Shown here: positions 33,120 to 41,487 of the stretch, in pieces
Numbering within the stretch: the first letter of the stretch is position 1
How the letters are laid out: each line of letters opens with the position of its first letter
Assembly (NCBI RefSeq): GCF_004364325.1
Contig: NZ_SOCP01000008.1
Location: 124,001-188,000, forward strand
Source: Actinophytocola oryzae
GTDB lineage: Bacteria; Actinomycetota; Actinomycetes; Mycobacteriales; Pseudonocardiaceae
Length of the DNA stretch: 64,000 bases
Direction: 5' to 3'
Program-made: the position numbers and the translations under genes
Notes under the pieces: generated by a model
Told to the model about the DNA's origin: nothing
The model's database searches: none
Seen by the model: only the letters and a program-made list of their open reading frames with translations

Positions 33120-34431
33120 CGGGCAGGTTTCTCAGGCCGCCCACGAAGTTCGTCTGTACCACCTTGCGGGGACCGGTCGTCGTCAGAGACTCGATGCGTG
33201 GCAGGAGTTCCTCGAACATGATGCGTAGTTCCTGCCTCGCGAGGTGCTGGCCGATGCACACGTGTGGGCCGTGGCCCAGGGCGATGTGTTTGTTGGGACT
33301 GCGGTCGAACCTGAACGTGTCGGGGTCGTCGAACACCTCGGGGTCGCGGTTGGCCGACTGGTACAGCAGCATCATCCGGTCGCCCCTGCGGATCTGCCGG
33401 TCGCGCAGCACGTAGTCGCTCGCCGCGCGGCGCATGAAGTGTTTGATCGGCGAGCTCCACCGCAGGGACTCGTTGACCAGTAGCGGGATCTTCGTGGGGT
33501 CCTCCTGCACTTCCCGCAGCTGGTCGGGGTGGTGGGCCAGTGCCTCGATGCCGCCTGCCAGTGTGCTGGAGGTCGTGTCGTGCCCGCCGGTGGCGATGGC
33601 GATGAACCAGCCGTACGCGACCTCCTTGGGGTAGAAGGCACCATCAGGCCTGCGGGCGTTGGCGATGATCGTGGCCAGGTCGTCGCGGGGACGGGCGCGG
33701 CGGGACTCGACCAGGTCGTCGAAGTAGGCGTAGAAGTCCCTGATGGTCGCGGACCACTGCTCGGCGGCGGCCGTCGGGCCCAGCGGCTGCACGTCCGCGC
33801 GTTGTGCGTCGGGATCGTTGGTGCCGAACAGGTCCTGGGTCAGGGTCATCATCCGCGGTTCGTCGGACTCGGGCACCCCGAACAGGCTCATGATCACGTG
33901 CAGCGGGTAGTGGATCGCGAAGTGCTGGACGAAGTCGAGGTGGTTGTGGCCCGGCCGCAGGCTCGTCGCGATCGCCGTCCTCGCGAACTCGCGGACGACG
34001 TCCTCCCACTTCGCGAGGTTGGCCGGCCGGAACCACTCGGCGGCGATGGCGCGGACCGCGGTGTGTTCGGGTGGGTCCAGGTAGACCAGCGTCTCCAGGA
34101 CCCGCAGGCTCCCGCCGGTCAGCGACCTGGTGAAGGCGTCGCCTGCCTGGTTGTGCATGACCGGGTTGTGCGAGCCCGGTTCCGTGCCGCCCCCGTTGGT
34201 GAACACGGCAGGCTGGCGCCCGATCTCCGCGATGTCGGCGTGCTTGGCCACCAGCCACACCGGGTCGTAGCCATCGACCTCGACCCAGGCGAGCGGGTTG
34301 TGCTCGCGCAGCCACCGGTACGCCTCGAACAGCTCGGCCTCGTCACGGTGTCCCTCCGGGAGGACGATCTGCCTCGCGACCCGGTCCGGCGTGTGGATCC
34401 CGCCTGTGGCAAACGTTTCCGTGATGGTCAT
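33100..34431 (-). CDS. cytochrome P450
   Basis: 443 residues from ATG 34431. I-helix motif [11 protein letters not shown], ExxR in NESLRW, and the heme loop [16 protein letters not shown] with the Cys ligand are all present; the usual first Phe of the heme loop is Leu. The sequence resembles steroid/terpene-hydroxylating bacterial P450s (CYP125/142/144-like region) more than macrolide P450s, but the substrate is open. Third gene of an operon with a hydrolase and a DUF4188 monooxygenase-like protein (15 nt upstream). A ferredoxin partner is not adjacent. Confidence 0.93.
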   Translation of the reverse strand: MTITETFATGGIHTPDRVARQIVLPEGHRDEAELFEAYRWLREHNPLAWVEVDGYDPVWLVAKHADIAEIGRQPAVFTNGGGTEPGSHNPVMHNQAGDAFTRSLTGGSLRVLETLVYLDPPEHTAVRAIAAEWFRPANLAKWEDVVREFARTAIATSLRPGHNHLDFVQHFAIHYPLHVIMSLFGVPESDEPRMMTLTQDLFGTNDPDAQRADVQPLGPTAAAEQWSATIRDFYAYFDDLVESRRARPRDDLATIIANARRPDGAFYPKEVAYGWFIAIATGGHDTTSSTLAGGIEALAHHPDQLREVQEDPTKIPLLVNESLRWSSPIKHFMRRAASDYVLRDRQIRRGDRMMLLYQSANRDPEVFDDPDTFRFDRSPNKHIALGHGPHVCIGQHLARQELRIMFEELLPRIESLTTTGPRKVVQTNFVGGLRNLPVTLVLR

Positions 34432-34446
34432 CGACCCTCTGTCCCT

Positions 34447-34953
34447 TCAGGACTCGTAGAGGTCCGTCTCGGTCAGGACCGCGTCGCGGTCGTAGGTGCG
34501 CCCCAGGCGGGACGCCGAGCCGAACATGGGTCCCCGCGCACGCTGGACGCCCGCGAACCGGCCGAACCCGATCGGCTTGGGCACGTCGTCGTAGACGGCC
34601 TCCATGCCGCCCCTGACCGAGTACGTCTCGTGCCAGAAGCCGGTGCCGCCGGAGTCCTTCAGGAAGGCCAGCCACCACTGCCGGTGCGGCTCCGACCTGG
34701 CCCAGGCGAGCAACGTGGGCAGGTCCCGCCAGTACTGGCGCATCCCCATGTTCATCGGGAAGATCGAGTAGTACACGGGCTCGTGCAGCAGCAGGCCGTC
34801 CGGTGCGTCCGCGACGGACTGGTTGATCTTCCTGCCGAAGCTGAAGAAGGTCCTGATCCCGTACAGGTGGTTCACCCGCATGCCCAGGTACAGGACGATG
34901 AGGTCGGGGTAGGCGGACAGGTCGACGGTCTGCCGTTCGACTCGGGTTGGCAT
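34447..34953 (-). CDS. DUF4188 family monooxygenase-like protein
   Basis: 168 residues from ATG 34953 with GAGGAG 6 nt upstream. The pattern VLYLGMRVNHLYGIRTFFSFG, LLLHEPVYYSIFPMNMGMRQYWRD and GTGFWHETYSVRGGMEAVYDDVPKPIGF fits DUF4188, a ferredoxin-like barrel related to heme-binding monooxygenases and aldoxime-modifying enzymes. Between the hydrolase gene (23 nt) and the P450 (15 nt), so one operon. This points to a shared oxidative pathway for a small organic substrate. Confidence 0.75.
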   Translation of the reverse strand: MPTRVERQTVDLSAYPDLIVLYLGMRVNHLYGIRTFFSFGRKINQSVADAPDGLLLHEPVYYSIFPMNMGMRQYWRDLPTLLAWARSEPHRQWWLAFLKDSGGTGFWHETYSVRGGMEAVYDDVPKPIGFGRFAGVQRARGPMFGSASRLGRTYDRDAVLTETDLYES

Positions 34954-34976
34954 CCAACGCTCCTCGTTGCTCGGTG

Positions 34977-35774
34977 TCAGTGCGCCGCGTGTGCGACGAG
35001 GTCGGCGGTCGCGGCAGGCTGCGAGATCATCGCGACGTGCGAGGCGTGGACCTCGTGGACCCGCGCGCCTGCGCGTCCCGCCATGAACCGCTGCGCTGCC
35101 GGGGGGATCACCTTGTCGTCGCGGGCGACGAGGTACCAGGACGGGATCGTCCGCCACGCCGGTGCACCCGACGGCTCCTGCAGTGCGCGCAGGTCGGCGG
35201 GCCGCTGCGTCGCCCACATCACGTCGGTGGTCGCCTGCCGCAGGTCGCCGGCGAACACGTCGTGGAAGGCCGCCTTCTTGACGTACCCGTCCACACCATT
35301 CGCGCTGTGGGGGCGGAAGTCCAGCGCCGACTCGTCCAGCCCGCTCCCGGGATACCTCGTCTGCAGGTCCTGCAACGTCTCACCCTCGTCCGGGGCGAAC
35401 GCGGCCACGTACACCAGCGCCTTCACCGCGGTGTTGCCGACCGCGGCGTTGGTGGTCACGATCCCGCCGTACGAGTGCGCGACGAGCACCACGGGGCCTG
35501 CGACGGTGGCGAGGACACTCGCGAGGTAGGCGGAGTCCGCCGCCACGCCACGCAGCGGGTTGGCGGGGGCGATGACCGGATAGCCGTCGCGGATGAGGCG
35601 CGCGGCGACGTCGTACCAGCCGGAGGCGTCGGCGAACGCCCCGTGTACGAGCACGACGGTCGGCTTCGGTCTGCCCTCGGTCCTGTCCTCTGCCTGGGCG
35701 TCCGGTGCCCCGAGCAGTGCACCACTGGCGACCGCGGCCGATCCGGCCAGCAGTGTTCGGCGGGTCGTCGTCAT
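34977..35774 (-). CDS. secreted alpha/beta hydrolase (Tat substrate)
   Basis: 265 residues from ATG 35774, AAGGA 9 nt upstream. MTTTRRTLLAGSAAVASGAL is a twin-arginine signal, cut near AQA. The hydrolase core shows TVVLVHGAFADASGW (oxyanion hole), VAHSYGGIV with the nucleophile Ser, and the catalytic His in HASHVAMISQP. It resembles the EstC/salicylate-esterase-like group. First gene of the hydrolase-DUF4188-P450 operon, so it may release or recycle the substrate of the oxidative steps. Confidence 0.88.
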   Translation of the reverse strand: MTTTRRTLLAGSAAVASGALLGAPDAQAEDRTEGRPKPTVVLVHGAFADASGWYDVAARLIRDGYPVIAPANPLRGVAADSAYLASVLATVAGPVVLVAHSYGGIVTTNAAVGNTAVKALVYVAAFAPDEGETLQDLQTRYPGSGLDESALDFRPHSANGVDGYVKKAAFHDVFAGDLRQATTDVMWATQRPADLRALQEPSGAPAWRTIPSWYLVARDDKVIPPAAQRFMAGRAGARVHEVHASHVAMISQPAATADLVAHAAH

Positions 35775-35973
35775 CGTCGTCGTCCTTCGGCTCGTGGTCG
35801 TTCCCCAGCGACACCAACGTACGAACGAGCAGTTGACGAGAAGTGAACGGCGATCCGGGAGTTGTGAACGGCGACTGACCGCCGGCTTCGTGGGAGAGAA
35901 ATCGCACCTCCGCGAGTGGCCGCGGACCCCGCGGAACGGTTGACCGGCCGCATCGCGCCGGAGAAAATTCGCC

Positions 35974-36876
35974 ATGGACTCCCCGTGGCTGCTGGCCAGC
36001 CTGCCTTTCGCCCTGGGCGTCGTCATGCTCGGTCTCGGCCTCGGCCTGACCGTGGACGACTTCCTGCGCGTCGGCAGGCAGCCGAGGGCGGTCCTGGTCG
36101 CGCTGTTGTGCCAGGTCGTGCTGCTGCCGGTCGTCTGCTTCGGCTTGGCGCTCGCCTTCCGGCTGCCACCGGAGCTCGCGGTCGGGATGATGCTGCTCGC
36201 GGCGTCGCCGGGTGGTCCCACGGCAAACCTGTACAGCCACCTGTTCGGCGGACACGTCGCGCTGAACGTCACGCTCACCGCGATCAACTCGGTGCTGGTC
36301 GTGGTCACCATGCCGATCGTGGTCAACCTCTCGGCCGGGCACTTCCTGGCCGACGAGGCCGACATCGGCCTGCAGCTCGGCGAGGTGCTGAAAGTCTTCG
36401 CGATCGTGCTCGTCCCGGTCGTGGTCGGGATGCTCGTGCGTGCGAGGGCACCCGAGGCGGCGCGCTGGCTCGACCGGCCGGTCCGCGCACTGTCGCTCGT
36501 GGTCCTGGCCGTGGTCATCTCCGCGGTGCTGTACGGGGCGTGGGAGGACCTCGCCGACTACTTCGTCGCGGTCGGTCTGGCCGTGCTCGCCTTCAACGTG
36601 GTGAGCCTGCTGGTCGGCTACGGTGTGCCGCGCCTCGCGGGCATCGACCGGGGCGCCGCCGTCGCGGCCGGGTTCGAGATCGGCATCCACAACACCGCGT
36701 TCGCCATCACGGTCGCGCTGAGCCCCGCGCTGTTGGACAGTGCCGAGATGGCCGTGCCCGGCACGGCGTACGGCATCGTCATGTTCTTCACGGCGGCCGG
36801 GTTCGGCTGGCTGATGACGCGCGGCCGTACCCGGGAGCCCGTGCCCGGTGCGCGGACACCGGTCGAGCCGGCGTGA
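35974..36876 (+). CDS. bile acid:sodium symporter-family transporter
   Basis: 300 residues from ATG 35974. Eight to ten hydrophobic segments with the BASS landmarks: VMLGLGLGLTVDDF near the start, LLAASPGGPTANLYSHLFGGHVALNVTL around residue 75-100, and GFEIGIHNTAFAITVAL near residue 235. Likely an Na-coupled importer of an organic anion. The following SARP-type regulator starts inside its stop codon (GTGA), an uncommon pairing that suggests the regulator responds to the transported compound. Confidence 0.88.
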   Translation: MDSPWLLASLPFALGVVMLGLGLGLTVDDFLRVGRQPRAVLVALLCQVVLLPVVCFGLALAFRLPPELAVGMMLLAASPGGPTANLYSHLFGGHVALNVTLTAINSVLVVVTMPIVVNLSAGHFLADEADIGLQLGEVLKVFAIVLVPVVVGMLVRARAPEAARWLDRPVRALSLVVLAVVISAVLYGAWEDLADYFVAVGLAVLAFNVVSLLVGYGVPRLAGIDRGAAVAAGFEIGIHNTAFAITVALSPALLDSAEMAVPGTAYGIVMFFTAAGFGWLMTRGRTREPVPGARTPVEPA

Positions 36877-39800
36877 ACCACCCTCCTGCCGGTGCCCCGC
36901 GCCTGCTGATCCTCGGTCCGCTGCGGGTGTGGCGCGGCGACGTCGAGCTGGACGTCGGCCCCCGCCAGCAGGCCTACCTGCTGGCGCTGCTCCTGGCCCG
37001 CGTCGGCAGGCCGGTCACGACGAGCGAGCTGATCGGCCTGATCTGGGGCGACGACGTCCCCACCAGCGCGCTCAACGTCATCCACAAGTACGTCGGCGCA
37101 CTGCGGCGCCTGCTCGAACCCGCTGTCCCCGCACGGGAGACGGGGTCGTACCTGCACCGCCGCGGCACCGCGTACGTGTTCAGCGCGGGCGCCGACACCC
37201 TGGACCTGGTCGCCTTCCGCGAGCTCGTCGAGGCCGCGAAGGCGGCACTGGCGGGGCATCGCCGTGAGGCGGCGCTCGACCACTACGTCGAAGCGCTGTC
37301 GCTCTGGCAGGGCCCGGCGGGGGACGGCCTCACCCGCGGAACGACCGCGATGGCGGTCTTCGCCGCCCTCGACGACGAGTTCCACGCCGCCTGCGAGGCC
37401 GCGGCCGACCTGGCGGTGTCACTACGCCGACCGGAGCGGGTGCTCCCGGCGCTGCGGCTAGCCGCGACCATGGCGCCGTTCCACGAACCCGTGCAGGCCG
37501 GTCTCATCGCCACCCTCGGCGCCGCGGGACGACAGGCCGAGGCACTGTCGGCGTTCCGCGTGCTCAGGGACCGGCTGGCCGACGAGCTCGGTATCGATCC
37601 CGGTCCGGCGCTGCAGGAGGCCTACCTGCGCGTGCTGACGCAGAGCCCCTCGGCCGAGCCGGGTACCGCGCCGGCGCGGCGGGCGGCCGGTCTCGTCGGC
37701 AGGACCGAGGAGCTCGCCGTGCTGCGGCACGCCGTGGAGGCGGCGTTCACCGGTCGCACGGGGCTCGGTGTCGTCGAGGGCGAACCGGGGGTCGGCAAGA
37801 CCCGCCTGCTGGAGGAGGCCGCCGAGGACGCGAACCAACGCGGCGCGCTCGTCGTCTGGGCCTCCTGCCTGGAAGGCGACGGCGCGCCGTCGATGTGGCC
37901 GTGGGAGCAGGCACTCACCACCGTCCTCGACAGCCTGCCCGCCCCGGTGCGGGAGAAGTGGCTGGGCGGCGAGCTGGGCAGCCTCCTGGAGACGCGTGCC
38001 GACCAGGCCGCACCGGCGGCGTCCGGCGGCCGTGCCCAGTTCCGCCTGTTCGAGGAGGTCGTCACCGTCATCGGGCAGGCCGCGACCAGGCGGCCCGTGG
38101 TCCTGGTCGTCGACGACCTCCAGTGGGCCGATGCCGCCTCGCTCCAGCTGTTCGGCCATCTGGCGACCCGGCTGCCCGCCGGCACCACGGTCATCGGCGC
38201 GCTTCGCGACCGCGCACCCACCCCCGGTTCCGACCTCTCGCGGGTCCTGGCGACCGCCGGGAGGCAGCCGGTCCATCGCCGGATCCGGCTCGGCCCGCTC
38301 GACCTGACCGAGGTGACCGAGCTGATCCGCCGCGAGACCGGCCACGAGCCCGGTGCGGAGGTCGCGGGCACCATCCACGCGCGCACCGCGGGCAACCCGT
38401 TCTTCGTCCGCGAACTGTCGCGTCTGCTCGGTGCGGACGGCGCGCTCGCCGGGGTGCCCGCCACGGTGCGCGACGTCGTCCGCGACCGGATGGCGGGCCT
38501 CGACGACAGTGCCCGCGACGTGCTCCGGATCGCCGCGCTCATCGGCCGCGACATCGAGCTCGGCCTGCTCGCCTGCGCCGCGGGCATCGACCTCACCGCT
38601 TGCCTCGACCGCCTCGAACCCCTGCGTGCGCTCGGTCTGCTCGAACCGGCGGCGGACCCGTTCTCACTGCGCTTCGCACACGACCTGGTCCGCGAGTCGA
38701 TCACCGAGACGACGGCGCAGCAGCAGGCGATCCGACTGCACCTGCGCATCGCGGACGCACTCGAGGAACGGCACGCGGACGACGAGTCCGTCACGGAACG
38801 CCTCGCCTACCACCTGTCGGCCGCCGGCCCGCTCGCCGACCCGGTCCGCACCGCGGAGGCACTGAAACGCGCGGGCCGCCGCGCGACGGCCAAGCTCGCG
38901 TTCGCGACGGCCGACCGGCACCTGCAGTCGGCCGCCCAGATCGCGCGGACGGCCGGTCTCCCGGAGCTGGAGCTGTCCGCCCTGTCGCTGCTCGCCATCG
39001 CCCCGCGCAGGCAGGCCGGGTACGGCGGCACGACGTTCGACCTGCTGGAGCGGGCGGAACTCCTCGCCCGCGGGCTCGGCAGGGAGGTCGACGCCGCGGG
39101 GCTCCTCTTCGCTCGCCTGTTCGGGGCCTACACCTTCCTGGAGTGGGACCGTGAACGCCTGGTCCGCAGGCTGCACGAGCAGGGCGAGGCGTCCGCCGAC
39201 CCCGTCGTCCGGGTGTACGGCAGGCAGGCGTGGGGCCTGCACCAGTGGGACGCCGGGAACATCGGCGAGGCGTACCGGTGCTTCGAGGACAACAACCCCG
39301 CCGTTCTGGACGGTGTCGTCTCCTCGCACAGCGAGACCCCGATCCGGCGTGACGTCTCGGGGGAGTGGCCCGGCTGGCGGGCCGTCGTGACCGCACTGCA
39401 CGGTGACCCGAGGACCGCGGGGACCATGATCGACGAGTGGAACGGCCCCAAGGACCCGTTCGCGGTGTCGACCTGGGCGTACTACGTCACCATCATCGCG
39501 TCCATGGCGGGCGACGCGGACTGGGTGATACGCACGATCGACCGGTGGATCGCCGTGGGCACCGGCCGCACCGCCGTGCAGCAGGAGCACTACGTCCGGC
39601 TGAACTGGTACTGGGCCCGTGCCCTCACCGACGAGGACCCGGCCGCGATGGCGGCGGAGGCCGAGCAGCTCGTGGCGGCGACACTGGTCGACCCGCCGCG
39701 GTGGGGTGTCGCCTACCACCACGGGCTGGTCGCCGAGATGTGGCTGGCCGCCGGGATGGTCGACGAGGCGGGTGCTGCCGTCGAGCGGGCGACCCGGGCG

Positions 39801-39986
39801 CTCGAGGCCAACGGGCAGCGCTACGCCGAGGGACTCGTCCGGCTGCTGCGTGCGCGGGTGCTGCATGCCCGTGGCGAGCCCGTCGACGTCGTACGGGCCG
39901 CGGCCGAGGAGGCTCGAGCCTGGTCGACCGACCACGAGACGCACCTCTTCGCCCGCCGCGCCGAGGAGTTCCTGGCCGGGCTGTGA
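36873..39986 (+). CDS. SARP-type regulator: winged helix, BTAD, AAA16-like NTPase
   Basis: 1037 residues from GTG 36873, sharing GTGA with the transporter stop. An OmpR-like HTH (1-105) and BTAD (about 110-255) are followed by an AAA16-like NTPase: Walker A GEPGVGKT (303-310) and VLVVDDLQWAD (Walker B, LAL type). The remainder is helical repeats. There is no LuxR HTH at the end, unlike LAL regulators. Expected to act as an ATP-dependent transcription activator; the coupled transporter and the divergent P450 operon are candidate targets. Confidence 0.85.
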   Translation: MNHPPAGAPRLLILGPLRVWRGDVELDVGPRQQAYLLALLLARVGRPVTTSELIGLIWGDDVPTSALNVIHKYVGALRRLLEPAVPARETGSYLHRRGTAYVFSAGADTLDLVAFRELVEAAKAALAGHRREAALDHYVEALSLWQGPAGDGLTRGTTAMAVFAALDDEFHAACEAAADLAVSLRRPERVLPALRLAATMAPFHEPVQAGLIATLGAAGRQAEALSAFRVLRDRLADELGIDPGPALQEAYLRVLTQSPSAEPGTAPARRAAGLVGRTEELAVLRHAVEAAFTGRTGLGVVEGEPGVGKTRLLEEAAEDANQRGALVVWASCLEGDGAPSMWPWEQALTTVLDSLPAPVREKWLGGELGSLLETRADQAAPAASGGRAQFRLFEEVVTVIGQAATRRPVVLVVDDLQWADAASLQLFGHLATRLPAGTTVIGALRDRAPTPGSDLSRVLATAGRQPVHRRIRLGPLDLTEVTELIRRETGHEPGAEVAGTIHARTAGNPFFVRELSRLLGADGALAGVPATVRDVVRDRMAGLDDSARDVLRIAALIGRDIELGLLACAAGIDLTACLDRLEPLRALGLLEPAADPFSLRFAHDLVRESITETTAQQQAIRLHLRIADALEERHADDESVTERLAYHLSAAGPLADPVRTAEALKRAGRRATAKLAFATADRHLQSAAQIARTAGLPELELSALSLLAIAPRRQAGYGGTTFDLLERAELLARGLGREVDAAGLLFARLFGAYTFLEWDRERLVRRLHEQGEASADPVVRVYGRQAWGLHQWDAGNIGEAYRCFEDNNPAVLDGVVSSHSETPIRRDVSGEWPGWRAVVTALHGDPRTAGTMIDEWNGPKDPFAVSTWAYYVTIIASMAGDADWVIRTIDRWIAVGTGRTAVQQEHYVRLNWYWARALTDEDPAAMAAEAEQLVAATLVDPPRWGVAYHHGLVAEMWLAAGMVDEAGAAVERATRALEANGQRYAEGLVRLLRARVLHARGEPVDVVRAAAEEARAWSTDHETHLFARRAEEFLAGL

Positions 39987-39993
39987 CGGCCGG

Positions 39994-41268
39994 TCAGCGG
40001 TGGTCCGCACCCGCGTGGCGGGAGACCAGCGCGGGAACCTGTCGTGCCGGGGTGAGTCGCGTGTGGAGGGTCGGGGTCCAGCCGGCGTCGGTGCCGAGGT
40101 CCGGGTCGTGGGTGGCGTTGTAGGTCGCGACGAGGTCGACCGGGGTGGTGCGCCTTCCGGTCAGCAGCAGGTTGTCCCGGGTGGTGATCACGGTGCCGCC
40201 CCAGTCGTAGAGCAGCTCGTCCGGGGTGACCCCGCTGTCGAGTGCGAACACGTTGCTCTCCGCGACGATCGCCGACTCGACGCCGACCCCCAGCGCGTAG
40301 CTGACCGGCTCCCGGAGCTCGTAGAAGTTGTCGTACACGTGCACCTGTCCGAACCGGACCCTCGGCATGCGTTGCAGTGTGCCGCGGAAGTGGTTGTGGT
40401 GCACGGTCACCTTGAGCTTGTCCCGGTCGTTCGCCGGGTTGTTGGTCGAGCCGATCAGCATCGTCTTGTCGTGGTCTGCGAAGCGGTTCCAGGACACCGT
40501 CGCGAAGTTCGAGGCGTTCGTGATGTCCAGCGCGCCGTCGTGCACCTGGTAGGGCCGGTCGAAGTAGCGCGGCTGCGTGCTGTCCTGGTTGTTCCCGTCG
40601 GTGAACGTGTCGTGGTCGACCCACACGTGCGTCGACCCGGTGACGGACACGTTGTCGTAGGCCGAGTTCCAGTTGCCCGCGTCGCCGTCGGTCGGGTCCC
40701 ACAGCGGGAAGCAGTCGGCCGCGTCGACGAACGTCAGGTTGCGGATGATCACGTTGTCGGCCTTGTCGATCTGGAGGTTCAGTCCGGAGAGGACGGCCCG
40801 GCCCAGGCCGACCACCGTGGTGTCCGAGCCGACCTTCAGCCGGATCCGCGCGGCCTGGTTGGCGGCCGACGCCACCCTCGCGTTCTCCAGCGGCCCGGAC
40901 GGCCGGGTCTGCCTGCCCCACACCGCCGGGTCGTACGCCGCCAGGTACGCGTCGAGGCTGTAGCCGTCGGTGGCGTAGTCCGCGCAGTCGAGCGGATTTC
41001 CCGCGTCGTCGGTGTTCCCGGCTATCCGGCCCCGCACGTACACGATCTTCGGGGACGGCGCGGCGAGTGCGGCGGCCAGTTCGGCACGCGTGTCCACCAC
41101 GTGCACGTTCTCCCGTGGCGCCGCCGACCCACCGGTGGTGCCCGCACTCTCCGCCGCCCAGCCGTCGCCGGGCGCGAGCACCTGCCGCCCCGGCGGGACG
41201 GACGACGCGGTCGCCGGGGCGGTGATCAGCAGGAGCGCGGCGAGTGCCGCGAGCAGGACCGGTCTCAT
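39994..41268 (-). CDS. secreted pectate lyase (PL1 family)
   Basis: 424 residues from ATG 41268 with GAGGGA 6 nt upstream. Sec signal MRPVLLAALAALLLITAPATA. The parallel beta-helix is evident from IRLKVGSDTTVVGLGRAVLS, NVIIRNLTFVDAAD, THVWVDHDTFTDGNNQD and VTVHHNHFRGTLQRMPRVRFG, where the VWVDHDTFTD Asp residues bind Ca2+ and the RMPRVRFG Arg is the catalytic base region of PL1. Cleaves polygalacturonate by beta-elimination. A LacI-type palindrome lies 80 nt upstream, so sugar-dependent repression is likely. Confidence 0.92.
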   Translation of the reverse strand: MRPVLLAALAALLLITAPATASSVPPGRQVLAPGDGWAAESAGTTGGSAAPRENVHVVDTRAELAAALAAPSPKIVYVRGRIAGNTDDAGNPLDCADYATDGYSLDAYLAAYDPAVWGRQTRPSGPLENARVASAANQAARIRLKVGSDTTVVGLGRAVLSGLNLQIDKADNVIIRNLTFVDAADCFPLWDPTDGDAGNWNSAYDNVSVTGSTHVWVDHDTFTDGNNQDSTQPRYFDRPYQVHDGALDITNASNFATVSWNRFADHDKTMLIGSTNNPANDRDKLKVTVHHNHFRGTLQRMPRVRFGQVHVYDNFYELREPVSYALGVGVESAIVAESNVFALDSGVTPDELLYDWGGTVITTRDNLLLTGRRTTPVDLVATYNATHDPDLGTDAGWTPTLHTRLTPARQVPALVSRHAGADHR

Positions 41269-41347
41269 GTGATCCCTCAGATCTTTCCGACGCCCGCACC
41301 GGCTCCCGGGGCGGTGGTGACCGGTCGGCAGGATGAGGTCGCTGTTA

Positions 41348-41361
41348 GGAAAGCGCTTTCC
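41348..41361. promoter_or_regulatory. LacI-family operator upstream of pectate lyase
   Basis: GGAAAGCGCTTTCC is a perfect 14-bp palindrome with central CG, the hallmark of LacI/GalR-family operators. It lies 80 bp before the pectate lyase ATG and 127 bp before the divergent SARP gene. The LacI gene itself is not in the window. Confidence 0.65.
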
Positions 41362-41475
41362 GGGTGTCACCGTAGGCGGCGGGGGATCGACGTGTCAACA
41401 GTGGGTCGCGGCATGATCATCCAGGGTGACCGTGATCCGGCTCGCCTCGCACCGGCCACGTGGTCTGACCCCCTC

Positions 41476-41487
41476 TATGATTCCGGT
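41476..41487 (+). promoter_or_regulatory. -10 box of a leaderless promoter
   Basis: TATGAT (41476-41481) is a near-consensus -10 element, followed by 6 nt and then the ATG 41488. There is no ribosome binding site, so transcription should start at or next to the A of the ATG. The -35 is weak. Confidence 0.6.
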
